Assembly (NCBI RefSeq): GCF_900156165.1 | Contig: NZ_FTMY01000001.1 | Coordinates: 434,001 to 498,000, forward strand | Direction of reading: 5' to 3' | DNA from: Pseudacidovorax sp. RU35E | GTDB lineage: Bacteria; Pseudomonadota; Gammaproteobacteria; Burkholderiales; Burkholderiaceae_C | DNA: 64,000 nucleotides | Shown here: piece after piece, positions 19,414 to 30,843 of the stretch | How positions within the stretch are numbered: the stretch's first letter is position 1 | Layout: each line of letters starts with the position of its first letter | Notes under the pieces: model-generated | Told to the model about the DNA's origin: nothing | Databases searched by the model: none | The model's input: the letters and a program-made list of their open reading frames with translations, nothing else | Position numbers and translations under genes: made by a program

Positions 19414-20598
19414 ATGAATCAGGCTCCCCCGCATTTGTCTGAATCCATCTCCCGCCAAGAAGGCGCGGCCGTTCTGGTCGGCGTCGACTTCGGCCTTCCC
19501 CATTTCGATGGTGAACTCGAAGAGCTCGGCCTACTCGCCCAGACCGCTGGGCTCGACCCAGTCGCCCGGCTGAGCTGCAAGCGCAAGGCGCCGGATGCCG
19601 CCCTGTTCGTGGGCAGCGGCAAGGCCGACGAGATCCGTGAACTGGCCCTGATGCACCGCGCAAGCGAGGTGATCTTCGATCAGGCCCTGTCACCCGCGCA
19701 GCAGCGCAATCTCGAGCGCGAACTCGGCGTCGCCGTCTACGACCGCACCTTCCTGATCCTCGAAATCTTTGCCCAACGTGCCCGCAGTCATGAGGGCAAG
19801 TTGCAGGTCGAACTCGCCCGTCTTCAGTATCTGAGCACGCGCCTCGTGCGGCGCTGGTCCCACCTGGAGCGTCAGACGGGCGGCGCGGGCGTGCGCGGCG
19901 GCCCGGGTGAAAAGCAGATCGAGCTCGACCGCCGGATGATTGATTCGTCGATCAAGCGCACCCGCGAGCGTCTTGCCAAGGTACAGAAGCAGCGCGGCAC
20001 GCAGCGTCGGCAACGCGAGCGGCGCGACACCTTCAACATCTCGCTGGTCGGCTACACCAACGCAGGCAAGTCCTCGCTGTTCAACGCGCTTGTCAAGGCG
20101 CGTGCCTATGCGGCCGATCAGCTCTTTGCCACGCTCGATACGACCACGCGCCACCTCTACCTCGGTGACGTGGGTCGGCGCGTGTCCATCTCTGACACGG
20201 TGGGGTTCATCCGCGATCTGCCCCACGGCCTGGTAGACGCCTTCAAGGCGACCCTGCAGGAGGCCGTGGATGCGGACCTGCTGCTGCATGTGGTGGATGC
20301 GGCCAATCCGCACCACCCCGAGCAGATCGCGGAAGTGCAGCAGGTCCTGGCCGACATCGGCGCGACCGAGGTACCTCAACTGCTGGTCTTCAACAAGCTG
20401 GACGCCCTGCCCGAGGAGCGGCGCCCGCTCAAGCTCGTCGACGAGATGGAACTTGACGGCGTGCCCGTGCCCCGGCTCTTCGTGAGTGCCCGTACGGGCG
20501 ATGGCCTGCCGGCGCTGCGTGAGGCACTGGCCCAACGCGCCGAGTCGGCCGCGATCACCCCATGGTCGCAGCCCGAATTGCAAAGTGCCCAGCCCTGA
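19414..20598 (+). CDS. hflX: ribosome-associated GTPase HflX
   Basis: 394 aa from the ATG at 19414. HflX rescues or splits stalled ribosomes. The N-terminal HflX domain includes the GGPGEKQIELDRR segment (about residues 162-174), a coiled-coil linker follows, and the GTPase domain has GYTNAGKSSLFN (213-224), DTVGF as G3 and NKLD as G4. An ATG at 19378, six nt after the hfq stop, would add 12 residues; neither start has a clear ribosome-binding site. It is probably co-transcribed with hfq. Confidence 0.94.
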   Translation: MNQAPPHLSESISRQEGAAVLVGVDFGLPHFDGELEELGLLAQTAGLDPVARLSCKRKAPDAALFVGSGKADEIRELALMHRASEVIFDQALSPAQQRNLERELGVAVYDRTFLILEIFAQRARSHEGKLQVELARLQYLSTRLVRRWSHLERQTGGAGVRGGPGEKQIELDRRMIDSSIKRTRERLAKVQKQRGTQRRQRERRDTFNISLVGYTNAGKSSLFNALVKARAYAADQLFATLDTTTRHLYLGDVGRRVSISDTVGFIRDLPHGLVDAFKATLQEAVDADLLLHVVDAANPHHPEQIAEVQQVLADIGATEVPQLLVFNKLDALPEERRPLKLVDEMELDGVPVPRLFVSARTGDGLPALREALAQRAESAAITPWSQPELQSAQP

Positions 20599-20603
20599 TT
20601 GGG

Positions 20604-20609
20604 CACAAT
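20604..20609 (+). promoter_or_regulatory. putative -10 box (CACAAT) for hflKC
   Basis: CACAAT followed by AGCCCGCG, 29 nt before the ATG at 20639 and right after the hflX stop. No clear -35. Confidence 0.35.
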
Positions 20610-20638
20610 AGCCCGCGCCAATCACACCTAATCACCGA

Positions 20639-22006
20639 ATGAAGTCAATGCCTGTGTGGAGACGGGTTCAGGGAATGTTCAACCTGAACGATGGCCGTTG
20701 GGGTCGTAGCGACGATGCGTCGTCTTCTTCCGACGGTGACCGCCCGTCCACGAGCCGGCCCGAGGGCGAGCCGCCCGCGCCGCCCTCCAACCCACGACCG
20801 AGGAACCCGGGGCCCAACCAGGGCCCGCCGGATCTCGACGAGCTCTGGCGCGACTTCAATCGCAAGCTCGGTGGGCTTTTCGGCGGTCGGGGCGGCAACG
20901 GGGGCGGTCCTCGTCCGCCCAACTTTGGCGGCGGCAAGCCCGACATGAAGAATGCCGGCTTCGGCATCGGTGCGGTCATCGGCGTCGCGCTGCTGATCTG
21001 GCTGGGCACCGGCTTCTTCATCGTCAATGAAGGCCAGCAGGCGGTGATCACGCAGTTCGGTCGCTACAAGCAGACCGTGGGGGCCGGCTTCAACTGGCGT
21101 CTGCCGTATCCGATCCAGCGCCATGAGATCGTGGTGGTCACGCAGATCCGCTCGACCGACGTCGGCCGAGATGCCATCGTGCGTTCGACTGGCCTGCGCG
21201 AATCGGCCATGCTGACCGAGGACGAGAACATCGTCGAGATCAAGTTCGCGGTGCAGTACCGCTTGTCCGACGCACGGGCCTGGCTCTTCGAAAGCAAGAG
21301 CCCGTCCGAGACCGTGGTGCAGGTCGCCGAGACCGCCGTGCGCGAAGTCGTTGGCAAGATGAAGATGGACGCAGCCCTTGCCGAGGAGCGTGACCAGATC
21401 TCGCCGCGGGTGCGTCAGCTCATGCAGACCATCCTCGACCGCTACAAGGTGGGCGTGGAAGTCGTGGGGATCAACCTGCAGCAGGGCGGCGTGCGCCCGC
21501 CGGAGCAGGTGCAGGCCGCCTTCGACGATGTGCTCAAGGCGGGCCAGGAACGCGAGCGCGCGAAGAATGAAGCCCAGGCCTATGCCAACGACGTGGTGCC
21601 GCGTGCCGTCGGTACCGCATCGCGCCTGAAGGAAGAGGCCGAGGCGTACAAGGCCCGTGTGGCAGCGCAGGCCCAGGGTGATGCGCAGCGCTTCAGCCAG
21701 GTGCTGGCCGAGTACCAGAAGGCGCCGCAGGTCACTCGTGACCGCATGTACACCGACACCATGCAGCAAATCTATGCCAACACCAGCAAGGTGCTGGTCG
21801 AAAGCCGCCAGGGCTCGAACCTGCTGTACCTGCCGCTGGACAAGCTGATGCAGCAGAGCGGATCGCAGAACACGGCCGCGCCGGCCGACGGCGCACCGCC
21901 TGCGGTCGCAGGCACCGCCGCTCCTCAATCCTCGGCCATCCCGGTCGCTCCTTCGGGTGACTCGCGCGCCCGCGACGCTCGTTCGCGCGAGCGTGACGTC
22001 CGCTGA
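20639..22006 (+). CDS. hflK: FtsH protease modulator HflK (SPFH)
   Basis: 455 aa. HflK and HflC form a membrane SPFH complex enclosing the FtsH protease. The N-terminal cytoplasmic tail is Pro/Gly-rich with FGGRGGNGGG, then one transmembrane helix (about 108-128), the SPFH domain (EGQQAVITQFGRYKQ onward) and a coiled-coil region rich in Ala/Glu/Lys. The C-terminal 60 residues are Ala/Pro-rich with a basic tail. Possible starts are 20639, 20648 and 20675; the last has GGG upstream and begins MFNLNDGRWG, a common family N-terminus. Confidence 0.94.
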   Translation: MKSMPVWRRVQGMFNLNDGRWGRSDDASSSSDGDRPSTSRPEGEPPAPPSNPRPRNPGPNQGPPDLDELWRDFNRKLGGLFGGRGGNGGGPRPPNFGGGKPDMKNAGFGIGAVIGVALLIWLGTGFFIVNEGQQAVITQFGRYKQTVGAGFNWRLPYPIQRHEIVVVTQIRSTDVGRDAIVRSTGLRESAMLTEDENIVEIKFAVQYRLSDARAWLFESKSPSETVVQVAETAVREVVGKMKMDAALAEERDQISPRVRQLMQTILDRYKVGVEVVGINLQQGGVRPPEQVQAAFDDVLKAGQERERAKNEAQAYANDVVPRAVGTASRLKEEAEAYKARVAAQAQGDAQRFSQVLAEYQKAPQVTRDRMYTDTMQQIYANTSKVLVESRQGSNLLYLPLDKLMQQSGSQNTAAPADGAPPAVAGTAAPQSSAIPVAPSGDSRARDARSRERDVR

Positions 22007-22024
22007 AACCGGGAGAACAAGAAC

Positions 22025-22924
22025 ATGAACAGAATCGGATTCATCGGCGCATCGCTGCTCATCCTGCTGGTGCTCGCCAGCTCCATGCTCTTCGTGGTCG
22101 ACCAGCGCCAGTTCGGCGTCGTCTACCAGTTGGGCCAGATCAAGGACGTCATCACCGAGCCGGGCCTCAAGTTCAAGCTGCCTCCGCCGGTGCAGAATGT
22201 GTCGTACATCGACAAGCGCCTGTTGACGCTCTCCAGCATGGACACAGAGCCGATGCTCACGGCCGAGAAGCAGCGCGTGGTGATCGACTGGTACGTGCGC
22301 TGGCGCATCGTCGACCCATCGGCCTACATCCGCAACGTCGGGCTGGATGAGAGCGCTGGCGCCGTGCAGCTCAACCGTGTGGTGCGCAATGCCTTTCAGG
22401 AAAACATCAACAAGCGCACCGTGCGCGACCTGATCTCCGCCCGGCGCGAGGATGTCATGAACGACGTCCGTCGCGAGGTGCTGAGCGTGGTGCAGGGCGG
22501 CAATGCGTGGGGCATCGACATCGTCGACGTGCGTGTGACGCGCATCGATTACGTCGAGGCCATCACCGAGTCGGTCTACCGCCGCATGGAGGCCGAGCGC
22601 AAGCGCGTGGCCAACGAGCTGCGTTCGACCGGCCAGGCCGAGGGCGAGAAGATCCGCGCCGACGCGGACCGGCAGCGCGAAGTCACGGTCGCCAACGCCT
22701 ACCGGGACGCGCAGAAGATCAAGGGTGAGGGTGACGCGCAGGCTGCCTCCGCCTACGCCGATGCCTTCGGTCGCGATCCGCAGTTCGCGCAGTTCTATCG
22801 CAGCCTTGAAGCCTACAAGCAGAGCTTCAACAAGAAGAGCGACGTGCTGGTGGTGGACCCGGCCTCCACCGACTTCTTCCGCGCCATGCGCAGCAGCGGC
22901 AGCAACACCTCGAACCAGCGCTGA
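22025..22924 (+). CDS. hflC: FtsH protease modulator HflC (SPFH)
   Basis: 299 aa partner of HflK. An N-terminal transmembrane helix (about residues 4-25) is followed by the SPFH domain, with VDQRQFGVVYQLG, PPPVQNVSYIDKRLLTL and the RRMEAERKRVANELRSTG segment typical of HflC. GGGAG lies 8 nt upstream of the ATG, 18 nt after hflK. Its stop overlaps the next start by one base. Confidence 0.96.
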   Translation: MNRIGFIGASLLILLVLASSMLFVVDQRQFGVVYQLGQIKDVITEPGLKFKLPPPVQNVSYIDKRLLTLSSMDTEPMLTAEKQRVVIDWYVRWRIVDPSAYIRNVGLDESAGAVQLNRVVRNAFQENINKRTVRDLISARREDVMNDVRREVLSVVQGGNAWGIDIVDVRVTRIDYVEAITESVYRRMEAERKRVANELRSTGQAEGEKIRADADRQREVTVANAYRDAQKIKGEGDAQAASAYADAFGRDPQFAQFYRSLEAYKQSFNKKSDVLVVDPASTDFFRAMRSSGSNTSNQR

Positions 22925-23112
22925 TGAACGGCGACAGCCTCTGGCAGGCGCTGGCCCTCGTGCTGGTGATCGAGGGGCTGGTTCCCTTGCTCTCGCCGGG
23001 CGGCTGGCGCCGCGCCTTTGGCCAGCTGCTCCAGTTGCGTGACGGCCAGCTTCGTTTCTTCGCGCTGTGCAGCGTCGGGGTCGGCCTCGCCTTGCTCTGG
23101 CTGGCGAGCTAA
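22924..23112 (+). CDS. DUF2065 small membrane protein
   Basis: 62 aa with two hydrophobic segments (about residues 7-22 and 43-59), matching the DUF2065 family that is regularly found between hflC and hisZ/purA. The TGATG overlap with hflC indicates translational coupling. It includes LLSPGGWRRAFGQLLQL, the family core. Function unknown; position suggests a partner of the HflKC-FtsH complex. Confidence 0.88.
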   Translation: MNGDSLWQALALVLVIEGLVPLLSPGGWRRAFGQLLQLRDGQLRFFALCSVGVGLALLWLAS

Positions 23113-23254
23113 GTCGCCCACTCCCGCCGCCGCCTGGCGGCTCAAGCAGCCGGCGCGGTCGCGGTGCGGCTTGGCGCCTGCCGAAGGGCTTGCACGTTGC
23201 CCCTTCGGGCAATCAATGCTCAGCCGACTTCATGGGCCCGTCGCCGAGGGCCGT

Positions 23255-23260
23255 TAGAAT
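23255..23260 (+). promoter_or_regulatory. putative -10 box (TAGAAT) for hisZ-purA
   Basis: TAGAAT, 26 nt before the hisZ ATG, in the 174-nt gap after the DUF2065 gene. No strong -35. Confidence 0.45.
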
Positions 23261-23286
23261 CCCGTTTTAACCACGGCCTACACGCC

Positions 23287-24447
23287 ATGTCCGCCTGGGT
23301 CCTCCCGGATCACATTGCCGATGTGCTGCCCTCCGAGGCGCGCCACATCGAAGAACTCCGACGCCAACTTCTCGACACCGCCCGCGGCTACGGCTACGAG
23401 CTGGTGATGCCGCCGCTCATCGAGCATCTGGAATCACTGCTTTCGGGCACCGGCGAGGCGCTGGACCTGCAGACCTTCAAGCTCGTCGACCAGCTTTCCG
23501 GCCGCAGCATGGGGCTGCGTGCCGACACCACGCCCCAGGTCGCCCGGATCGACGCGCACCTTCTCAATCGCCAGGGCGTCGCGCGTCTATGCTACTGCGG
23601 GCCCGTTCTGCATGCGCGGCCCGACGGTCCCAATGCCACCCGCGAGCCGCTGCAATTCGGTGCCGAGATCTACGGGCATGCGGGCCGCGAGGCCGACCTC
23701 GAAGCGCTCGAACTGGCCCTGGCGACGCTGCGCGCGGCCGATGTGCGCGATGCGCTCGTGGATCTGGCGGACGTGCGCATCGTGCGTGCCCTGTTGGCAG
23801 GTGCCGCGGCACCCCGCGACACCCTGGAGCGTGTGCATGCGGCCCTGGCCGCCAAGGACGCCAGCACGCTGGCGGAACTCACGCGCGGCTTCCCTGCGCC
23901 TGCGCGCGATGCGCTACGCGTCCTGCCTGAGCTCTACGGCGATGGTCAGGTGCTGGACGAAGCCGAGCGTGTCCTGTCCGCGTTCCCCGAGGCCCTTTCG
24001 GCTCTCGCGGGCCTGCGCTGGCTGTCGGCCCAGCTCGCCGAACTGGGCACCACCCGCGTGAGCTTCGACCTCGCCGACCTTCAGGGCTATGCCTACTACA
24101 GCGGGGCCCGCTTTGCGATCTACGCTGACGGCGCCAACGACTCGCTGGCGCGGGGCGGCCGGTACGACGAGGTCGGTGCCGTCTTCGGCCGCAACCGGCC
24201 GGCGGTGGGCTTCAGCCTGGATGTGCGCAGCCTGGTGGCCGTGGTGCCGCGGCCGTCCCTGCGGGCGGCCATCCGCGCGCCATGGAGCGACACCGACGCC
24301 GGCCTGCGCGGTGCCATCGCAGCCCTGCGTGCTGGTGGCGAGACGGTCGTCTGCGTGCTGCCGGGCCATGAGAGCGAAATCGACGAATTCCACTGCGACC
24401 GCACGCTGAACTGCGTGGGCGGCCGGTGGGAAGTGCAAGCCATCTGA
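23287..24447 (+). CDS. hisZ: ATP phosphoribosyltransferase regulatory subunit HisZ
   Basis: 386 aa. HisZ is a catalytically inactive histidyl-tRNA synthetase paralogue that, with short-form HisG, makes the first enzyme of histidine biosynthesis. It keeps the fold ([44 protein letters not shown]) but has no anticodon-binding domain and no intact motif 3. The ATG at 23287 gives the family N-terminus; an upstream frame extension from 23164 is not conserved. purA begins 15 nt later, the usual Burkholderiales order. hisG is not in this window. Confidence 0.94.
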   Translation: MSAWVLPDHIADVLPSEARHIEELRRQLLDTARGYGYELVMPPLIEHLESLLSGTGEALDLQTFKLVDQLSGRSMGLRADTTPQVARIDAHLLNRQGVARLCYCGPVLHARPDGPNATREPLQFGAEIYGHAGREADLEALELALATLRAADVRDALVDLADVRIVRALLAGAAAPRDTLERVHAALAAKDASTLAELTRGFPAPARDALRVLPELYGDGQVLDEAERVLSAFPEALSALAGLRWLSAQLAELGTTRVSFDLADLQGYAYYSGARFAIYADGANDSLARGGRYDEVGAVFGRNRPAVGFSLDVRSLVAVVPRPSLRAAIRAPWSDTDAGLRGAIAALRAGGETVVCVLPGHESEIDEFHCDRTLNCVGGRWEVQAI

Positions 24448-25794
<1,347 letters not shown>

Positions 25795-25816
25795 ACCCGC
25801 CCGGAGCCCACGAACC

Positions 25817-26341
25817 ATGTTGACCGAAGACGGCAAGCACCTGTACGTCAGCTACGACGAGTACCACAACCTCATCGAAAAGCTCGCGCTCAAGATCCAC
25901 CAGTCCGGCTGGGAGTTCGACAACATCCTGTGCCTGGCCCGTGGCGGCATGCGGCCCGGCGATGTGCTGTCGCGCATCTTCGACAAGCCGCTGGCCATCA
26001 TGTCCACGAGCTCGTACCGCGCCGAGGGCGGCACCATCCAGGGTCACCTGGACATCGCCCACTACATCACCACGCCCAAGGGCGAGATCGCGGGTCGCGT
26101 GCTGCTGGTGGACGACCTGGCCGATTCCGGCCACACGCTGCAGGCCGTGGTGGAACTGCTGCGCACCAAGTACTCGCCGATCACCGAGTTGCGCAGCGCG
26201 GTGCTCTGGACCAAGCAGCTGTCGGTGTTCACGCCCGACTACTCGGTGGAGTACCTGGAGACAAATCCCTGGATCCACCAGCCCTTCGAAGGCTACGACA
26301 CGATGCGGCCCGAGAAGCTGCTCAAGAAGTGGTCTGTCTGA
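25817..26341 (+). CDS. purine-type phosphoribosyltransferase
   Basis: 174 aa type I phosphoribosyltransferase. The PRPP-binding motif is VLLVDDLADSGHTL (about residues 95-108), with an ARGGMRPGD segment at 41-49 typical of xanthine/hypoxanthine-guanine enzymes. Context directly after purA points to purine salvage or nucleotide balance, though the base specificity cannot be read. A GGAG ribosome-binding site lies about 10 nt ahead of the ATG. Confidence 0.9.
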   Translation: MLTEDGKHLYVSYDEYHNLIEKLALKIHQSGWEFDNILCLARGGMRPGDVLSRIFDKPLAIMSTSSYRAEGGTIQGHLDIAHYITTPKGEIAGRVLLVDDLADSGHTLQAVVELLRTKYSPITELRSAVLWTKQLSVFTPDYSVEYLETNPWIHQPFEGYDTMRPEKLLKKWSV

Positions 26342-26362
26342 AGAGGGGCTAGCATCGGTGGC

Positions 26363-27556
26363 ATGAGCGCATCTGCCACCGATCTGATCCATCACCCCTA
26401 CCTTCCCCCGTCGAGTTTCGAGGCCCCGCAGCCGGGCATCTTCAAGGCCTCGACGGTCTTCTTCCCCAACGTTGCCGCCATGCGCGCGCGCGACTGGAAG
26501 AGCAAGGGCGGCTACACCTACGGCCTGCACGGAACCCCCACCACCTTCCTGCTCGAGGAGCGGCTCGCCGCCCTCGAAGGCGGCAGCCAGTGCCTGCTGG
26601 CCCCCAGCGGGCTGGCGGCCATCTCGCTGGTGGCGTTGTCGCTGCTGAGTCGCGGCGACGAGGTGCTGATTCCCGACAACGCCTACGGGCCCAACAAGGC
26701 GCTGGCCACTGGCGAGCTGGCCAACTACGGGGTCACGCACCGGCTCTACGACGCGATGGATCCGGCCGACCTGGCCGCGAAGATCTCCGAGCGCACGCGG
26801 CTGGTGTGGATCGAGGCGCCAGGCTCGGTCACCATGGAGTTCCCCGACCTGCCAGCGCTGGTGGACGCGTGCCGGGCCCGGGGCGTGGTCAGCGCGCTGG
26901 ACAACACCTGGGGTGCGGGCCTGGCTTTCAATCCCTTCGACCTCGTTGGCGACGGCAAGGGCGTGGACATCTCCGTCCATGCGCTCACCAAATACCCGAG
27001 CGGCGGTGGCGATGTGCTGATGGGCAGCGTGGTGACGCGCGACGAGGCGCTGCACCTGAAGCTCAAGCTCACGCACATGCGCCTGGGCGTCGGTATCGGT
27101 GCCAACGACGCCGAGGCGCTGCTGCGGGCGTTGCCCAGCGTGCATCTGCGCTATTCGGCTCATGACCGTGCGGCACGCACCCTGGCCACCTGGCTGGGCG
27201 AGCGTGAGGAGATCGCGCAGGTGCTGCACCCCGCACTGCCAGGCTCGCCCGGCCATGCGCACTGGCAGACCCTCTGCGGCGCCAGCGACCTGGCGGCAGG
27301 ACTCTTCTCGGTGGTGTTCGACGGTCGCTTTGCCGTGGAGGCCATCGACCGCTTCTGCGACAGCCTGAAGCTCTTCAAGCTGGGGTATTCCTGGGGCGGG
27401 CCGATCAGCCTCGTGGTGCCTTACGACATCGGTCTGATGCGGGACCCTGCCGTCAGTCACTGGCCGCACAAGGGCACCCTGGTGCGCTTCTCCGTGGGAT
27501 TGGAGCGGGTGGAGGACCTGCAGGCCGACCTGGCACAGGCGCTCGCGCAGCTCTAG
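26363..27556 (+). CDS. metC: cystathionine beta-lyase-like PLP enzyme
   Basis: 397 aa, Cys/Met-metabolism PLP family (fold type I). The PLP lysine is Lys210 in SVHALTKYPSGG, with Asp180 in ALDNTWG holding the pyridine nitrogen and YTYGLHGTPT (51-60) as the substrate/PLP phosphate loop. Beta-lyases of this group cleave cystathionine to homocysteine, pyruvate and ammonia, and some act on cysteine or cystine, so the substrate is not certain. It is 21 nt after the phosphoribosyltransferase gene and is followed by a strong terminator. Confidence 0.85.
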   Translation: MSASATDLIHHPYLPPSSFEAPQPGIFKASTVFFPNVAAMRARDWKSKGGYTYGLHGTPTTFLLEERLAALEGGSQCLLAPSGLAAISLVALSLLSRGDEVLIPDNAYGPNKALATGELANYGVTHRLYDAMDPADLAAKISERTRLVWIEAPGSVTMEFPDLPALVDACRARGVVSALDNTWGAGLAFNPFDLVGDGKGVDISVHALTKYPSGGGDVLMGSVVTRDEALHLKLKLTHMRLGVGIGANDAEALLRALPSVHLRYSAHDRAARTLATWLGEREEIAQVLHPALPGSPGHAHWQTLCGASDLAAGLFSVVFDGRFAVEAIDRFCDSLKLFKLGYSWGGPISLVVPYDIGLMRDPAVSHWPHKGTLVRFSVGLERVEDLQADLAQALAQL

Positions 27557-27646
27557 CCAGGCGCCTCAGGAAGGCATGGTCGAGCGCGCGCCTTCGGCCG
27601 CCGCCGGTAGGCGCCTCATCCGTTATCGCTTACATTGATCCACGTG

Positions 27647-27671
27647 CGCCCCAAGCCCGGGGCGTTTTTTT
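27647..27671 (+). terminator. Rho-independent terminator
   Basis: Stem CGCCCC / GGGGCG with a 6-nt loop, followed by seven T. It ends the transcript carrying the cystathionine beta-lyase gene and sits 20 nt upstream of the small basic-protein gene. Confidence 0.85.
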
Positions 27672-27691
27672 GACAACAGAGAGGAGTACGC

Positions 27692-27895
27692 GTGGCCACA
27701 CCCAACTACGGTTACGAGAAGCGGCAGCGGGAACTGGCCAAGAGGCAGAAGAAGGAAGAGAAGCTGCGGGCCAAGGCGGATCGCAAGATCGCGCCCAGCA
27801 GTCCGGGTCTGGCGCCCGGGGATCCCGAAACGGATGTGGCCTCGCTGGAGCACGATGCCCCCACCGTGCCCGAGACGCCCACCAAGAACGGCTGA
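27692..27895 (+). CDS. small Lys/Arg/Glu-rich conserved protein
   Basis: 67 aa. The start is GTG with GAGAGGAG about 10 nt upstream. The N-terminal half (NYGYEKRQRELAKRQKKEEK) is a highly charged predicted helix; the C-terminal half is acidic and Pro-rich with no predicted fold. No domain recognised; similar small proteins occur in Comamonadaceae as hypothetical proteins. Its own strong ribosome-binding site and the position after a terminator suggest independent expression, possibly from a promoter near TACATT at 27631. Function unknown; nucleic-acid binding is only a guess from charge. Confidence 0.65.
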   Translation: MATPNYGYEKRQRELAKRQKKEEKLRAKADRKIAPSSPGLAPGDPETDVASLEHDAPTVPETPTKNG

Positions 27896-27921
27896 TCGCC
27901 TTTGTTGCCGAGTCCGCCGCT

Positions 27922-28578
27922 TCAGCGCAGCAGCTTGCGCACGGCGGGCCAGACGTTTTCGAGAATGCGCGGATGCGCGATGGCCAGCGGATGAATGCGG
28001 TCCGCCTGGAACATCGATGCCGCATCCGGCCCATCCGCCACGTTCTTCAGCAGGAAGGGCACCACGTCGGACTGGGTTGCCTTTCCCACGCGGGCGAAGA
28101 TCTCCCCGAAGCGCCGCGTGTAGTCCGTCCCGTAGTTGGGCGGCACCTGGATCCCCACCACCAGCACCTTGGCCCCGGCCGCCTGGCTGGCCTTCACCAT
28201 CTGCATCAGGTTGTCCTCGGTCGATGCCAGCGGCAGACCGCGCAGTGCGTCGTTGGCGCCCAGCTCGAGGATCACGTGCGTGGGCTTGTGCTGGGCCAGC
28301 AGGGCCGGTAGCCGGGCCCGGCCGCCGGAGGTGGTGTCACCGCTGATGCTGGCGTTGACGACCTTGGCGGCGATCTTCTGATCGGCGAGGCGCTTCTCCA
28401 TCAGCGCGACCCAGCCGTCCCCGCGCTTGAGGCCGTATTCAGCCGAGAGAGAGTCGCCCACCACCAGGATCACGGGCGCCTTGCCCGGTGCAGGCTGCGC
28501 GAGGGCCGAAAGACCCCACGGGCCCGCCGCCGACAGGGCGAGCGCGGCGCGCAGGATAAAGTGACGTCGAATCAGCAC
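27922..28578 (-). CDS. TesA-like arylesterase/lysophospholipase
   Basis: 218 aa from the GTG at 28578, which has AAGGAC upstream. SGNH-hydrolase of the TesA group (periplasmic thioesterase, arylesterase and lysophospholipase). The signal peptide ends near ALAQ (residue 28). Block I is VVGDSLSAEYG with catalytic Ser43; block III is LELGANDALRG; block V DRIHPLAI supplies Asp and His. It is divergent from the ABC ATPase gene, the same pairing as tesA-ybbA in E. coli. Confidence 0.9.
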   Translation of the reverse strand: MLIRRHFILRAALALSAAGPWGLSALAQPAPGKAPVILVVGDSLSAEYGLKRGDGWVALMEKRLADQKIAAKVVNASISGDTTSGGRARLPALLAQHKPTHVILELGANDALRGLPLASTEDNLMQMVKASQAAGAKVLVVGIQVPPNYGTDYTRRFGEIFARVGKATQSDVVPFLLKNVADGPDAASMFQADRIHPLAIAHPRILENVWPAVRKLLR

Positions 28579-28596
28579 GCGAGTCCTTTCGAATTC

Positions 28597-29307
28597 ATGT
28601 CCAACACCGTGGAAGCCATCGTCGCCGTCGAACACGTCCACAAGTCCGTCGCCGATTCCACAGGCACGCTGGACATTCTGCAAGACATCCATTTCACCCT
28701 CGGCGCGCGGGAGACCGCCGCGATCGTGGGTGCGTCGGGCTCCGGCAAGAGCACGTTGCTGTCCATCATCGCGGGGCTGGACGTCCCGTCGAAGGGGACC
28801 GTCAAGCTGGCAGGTGAGGACCTCTTTGCCGTGGACGAGGATGATCGGGCCGCACTGCGTGCACGCCAGGTCGGCTTCGTGTTCCAGAGCTTCCAGTTGC
28901 TGGGCAACCTGACGGCCCTGGAGAACGTCATGCTGCCGCTCGAACTGGCCAACCGCAGCGATGCCCGGGCCGCCGCCACGGAGATGCTGGCGCGGGTCGG
29001 GCTGGGGCAGCGCCTGGGCCACTATCCCAAACTGCTCTCGGGCGGCGAGCAGCAACGCGTGGCGCTCGCCCGCGCCTTCGTCGTGCAGCCGCGCCTGCTG
29101 CTGGCCGACGAGCCCACCGGCAGCCTGGACTTCGCGACCGGTGAGCAGGTCATGCAGTTGATGTTCGACCTCAACCGCGAACTGGGCACGACGCTGCTGC
29201 TGGTCACGCACGACCGGGCGATTGCGCAGCGCTGCGACCGCCGGATCACCATCGCCGCCGGCCGGGTGGCGCAGGACGAATCGACGCCCGCGCCGATGGT
29301 CGCCTGA
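28597..29307 (+). CDS. YbbA/LolD-type ABC transporter ATP-binding protein
   Basis: 236 aa from the ATG at 28597. Walker A is GASGSGKST (45-53), Q-loop Gln97, signature LSGGEQ (147-152) and Walker B LLLADEP (167-173). The group serves MacB-type permeases. In E. coli ybbA is followed by the permease gene ybbP; here no permease is adjacent, the next gene being frmR. The 5' end is 18 nt from the divergent esterase start. Confidence 0.9.
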   Translation: MSNTVEAIVAVEHVHKSVADSTGTLDILQDIHFTLGARETAAIVGASGSGKSTLLSIIAGLDVPSKGTVKLAGEDLFAVDEDDRAALRARQVGFVFQSFQLLGNLTALENVMLPLELANRSDARAAATEMLARVGLGQRLGHYPKLLSGGEQQRVALARAFVVQPRLLLADEPTGSLDFATGEQVMQLMFDLNRELGTTLLLVTHDRAIAQRCDRRITIAAGRVAQDESTPAPMVA

Positions 29308-29341
29308 TCGCGCCGCGCGGGGGCGTCCAGTGCGCTACCGC

Positions 29342-29370
29342 TCGACGCCAGCCGGTCCCGCTCCTATACT
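29342..29370 (+). promoter_or_regulatory. promoter of frmRAB
   Basis: TCGACG (29342-29347), a 17-nt spacer and TATACT (29365-29370). The -10 overlaps the palindromic operator, so repressor binding would block RNA polymerase. Confidence 0.55.
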
Positions 29371-29382
29371 CCCCCGGAGTAT
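29366..29382. promoter_or_regulatory. putative FrmR operator palindrome
   Basis: Perfect 7-bp inverted repeat ATACTCC / GGAGTAT around a CCC centre, 13 nt before the frmR start. AT-rich flanks around a C-run match the style of CsoR/RcnR/FrmR-family operators. Confidence 0.6.
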
Positions 29383-29395
29383 CGAAGGAGCCGCC

Positions 29396-30830
<1,435 letters not shown>

Positions 30831-30843
30831 GCGCGCGCACACG

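Noticed and set aside
20645-23212. Minus-strand frame of 855 codons opposite hflK, hflC and DUF2065
   Set aside because: Shadow of conserved genes; the translation has no family-like blocks.
27559-27618. AGGCGCCTCA occurring twice 50 bp apart after the cystathionine beta-lyase gene
   Set aside because: Short, self-palindromic in part and expected by chance in GC-rich DNA.
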